Source: Gemmatimonadota bacterium (GTDB lineage: Bacteria > Gemmatimonadota > Gemmatimonadetes > Gemmatimonadales > GWC2-71-9). From it: a DNA stretch of 13,551 nt. Position numbers and translations under genes: made by a program. The stretch lies in assembly GCA_003221825.1 (NCBI GenBank), contig QHUE01000072.1, positions 1-13,551 of the forward strand. Direction: 5' to 3'. Positions 12,615 to 13,551 of the stretch are shown here, in pieces (positions within the stretch are counted from its first letter, which is position 1; the number at the start of each line of letters is the position of its first letter). The notes beneath the pieces are model-generated. The model saw nothing but the letters and a program-made list of their open reading frames with translations. It made no database searches and was not told the origin of the DNA.

Positions 12615-13532
12615 TTACCCCTTCCGCGTTTGGAGAATGGCGATCGCCGCCGTGTTCACAATATCATCGGCCGTGGCGCCGCGCGACAGGTCCGCGATCG
12701 GCTTGGCCAGTCCCTGCAGAATCGGGCCGAGCGCGGTCCACCCGCCGAGCCGCTGCACGAGCTTGTAGCTGATGTTGCCGGCATCGAGATCGGGGAAGAC
12801 GAGCACGTTCGCCCGTCCGCCGACGGCCGAGCCCTTGGCCTTGCGCGTCGCGACCTCGGCGACGAGCGCCGCGTCGGCCTGCAGCTCGCCGTCGAAGACG
12901 AAGTCCGCAGCCGGCTGGCGGCCGCGCAGCTGCGTGATCGCCGCCTGCACGCGCTCGACGCGCGGGCCTGCGGCGCTGCCGCGCGTGCTGTACGACAGGA
13001 AGGCCACCACGGGCTCATCCCCCACGATGCGGCGCCGGTCGCGCGCCGACGCGATCGCGATGTCCGCCAGCTGCACCGACGTCGGCTCGGGCACGACGGC
13101 GCAATCGGCGAACGTCAGGACTTGGGCCTCCTTGACCATGTAGAACGCGCCCGACACCGTCGCAATACTCGGCGCCATCCCGACGGCCCAGAGCGCGGCA
13201 CGAATCGTGTCGGCGCTCGGATAGACCGCCCCACCCACCATCACGTCGGCCGCGCCGATGCCGACCAGACAGGCGCCGCGCGTGAGCGGATGCTCCAGCG
13301 CCTCGGCGGCGGCGGCATCGGTGGGAAACCGGTCGGGGCGGCGGGCCCGCAGGTGACGGGCGAGAAACGGGGTGCGCGAATCCGGGAAGCGCTTCAGGAC
13401 CTCCACGACGCCGAGGCCCTCGCGCTCGACACGCTGCGCCGCTTCCTGCACACGCGGATCATCCCCTTCTGGGAAGACGACGCGTGGCCGCGTTTCCCGC
13501 GCCCGCTGAAAGACGCGGTCCAGGAAGCTCAC
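12615..13532 (-). CDS. pta: Phosphate acetyltransferase
   Basis: Interconverts acetyl-CoA and acetyl phosphate, the step before acetate kinase in ATP-yielding acetate formation or in acetate uptake. The 305-residue product is slightly shorter than typical single-domain enzymes (about 320-330). Family segments are clear: VVFPEGDDPRVQEAA (18-32), GAADVMVGGAVYPSADTIRA (93-112), FLSYSTRGSA (178-187), DGELQADAAL (214-223), VFPDLDAGNISYKLVQRLGG (245-264) and GPILQGLAKPIADLSRGA (269-286). Related phosphate butyryltransferases share the fold, but these motifs favour Pta. The start is GTG 13532, which overlaps the stop of an upstream frame as GTGA. No acetate kinase is seen in the window. It is followed after 5 nt by the partner-switching genes, an unusual neighbour. 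Confidence 0.93.
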   Translation of the reverse strand: MSFLDRVFQRARETRPRVVFPEGDDPRVQEAAQRVEREGLGVVEVLKRFPDSRTPFLARHLRARRPDRFPTDAAAAEALEHPLTRGACLVGIGAADVMVGGAVYPSADTIRAALWAVGMAPSIATVSGAFYMVKEAQVLTFADCAVVPEPTSVQLADIAIASARDRRRIVGDEPVVAFLSYSTRGSAAGPRVERVQAAITQLRGRQPAADFVFDGELQADAALVAEVATRKAKGSAVGGRANVLVFPDLDAGNISYKLVQRLGGWTALGPILQGLAKPIADLSRGATADDIVNTAAIAILQTRKG

Positions 13533-13551
13533 TTTGCGAACTTGCGCTTCA
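13529..13551 (-). CDS. Possible 3' end of an upstream gene (edge fragment)
   Basis: A frame entering from the window edge would end KRKFAK followed by TGA (13531-13529), overlapping the pta GTG by 4 nt in the GTGA pattern seen at other junctions here. Only six codons and a stop are visible, so the product cannot be named and the gene itself is a suggestion. Confidence 0.3.

Overview
This is a dense, high-GC bacterial segment in which every gene I can support reads on the minus strand. Transcription therefore runs from base 13551 towards base 1. The block infC-rpmI-rplT-pheS-pheT followed by a ZapB-like gene, zapA and rny (RNase Y), together with Rex, arginine deiminase and a partner-switching module, suggests a Gram-negative, deltaproteobacterium-like or candidate-phylum lineage such as Methylomirabilota/Rokubacteria. 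That placement is a guess from gene order and composition; there is no rRNA in the window. Nothing looks like a phage, a plasmid or a defence island.

Upstream half (13551 down to 6039). The order is: the last codons of an unidentified gene; pta (phosphate acetyltransferase); a STAS anti-anti-sigma factor; an RsbW-type ATPase/kinase; a GAF plus SpoIIE (RsbU-type) phosphatase; rsmA (16S rRNA dimethyladenosine methyltransferase); rex (NADH/NAD+-sensing repressor); arcA (arginine deiminase); a DnaQ-type 3'-5' exonuclease; and a metallo-beta-lactamase-fold hydrolase. Gaps are 11 nt or less and many junctions are 4-nt start/stop overlaps, so this looks like one long transcription unit. A perfect 18-bp Rex operator sits exactly between rsmA and rex, overlapping the rsmA stop codon and the first base of the rex start codon. 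This gives rex-arcA-exonuclease-hydrolase a likely internal, redox-controlled promoter. Pta and arginine deiminase both belong to routes that can yield ATP without respiration, which fits redox control, although arcB, arcC and arcD are not present here.

Downstream half (6038 down to 1). A 163-nt structured leader contains a strong hairpin and an intrinsic-terminator-like hairpin with a U-tract. It precedes infC, rpmI, rplT, pheS, pheT, the ZapB-like gene, zapA and rny (cut by the window edge inside or just after its KH domain). This links translation initiation, ribosomal proteins L35 and L20, Phe-tRNA synthetase, Z-ring assembly and mRNA decay. The most unusual features are the start codons. 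infC appears to begin at CTG behind a clear AAGGAG. pheS has no ATG, GTG or TTG at the expected position and probably begins at ATC. The exonuclease may begin at CTG in a CTGA overlap. IF3, the infC product, is the factor that rejects such start codons, so an autoregulatory circuit is plausible.

Other structure includes an 18/20 inverted repeat that forms the 3' end of the exonuclease gene, an AT-centred imperfect palindrome between zapA and rny, and two long G-tracts inside coding sequence (pheT and the ZapB-like gene). No stretch longer than 163 nt lacks a gene, and I saw no tRNA, rRNA, CRISPR array or insertion sequence.
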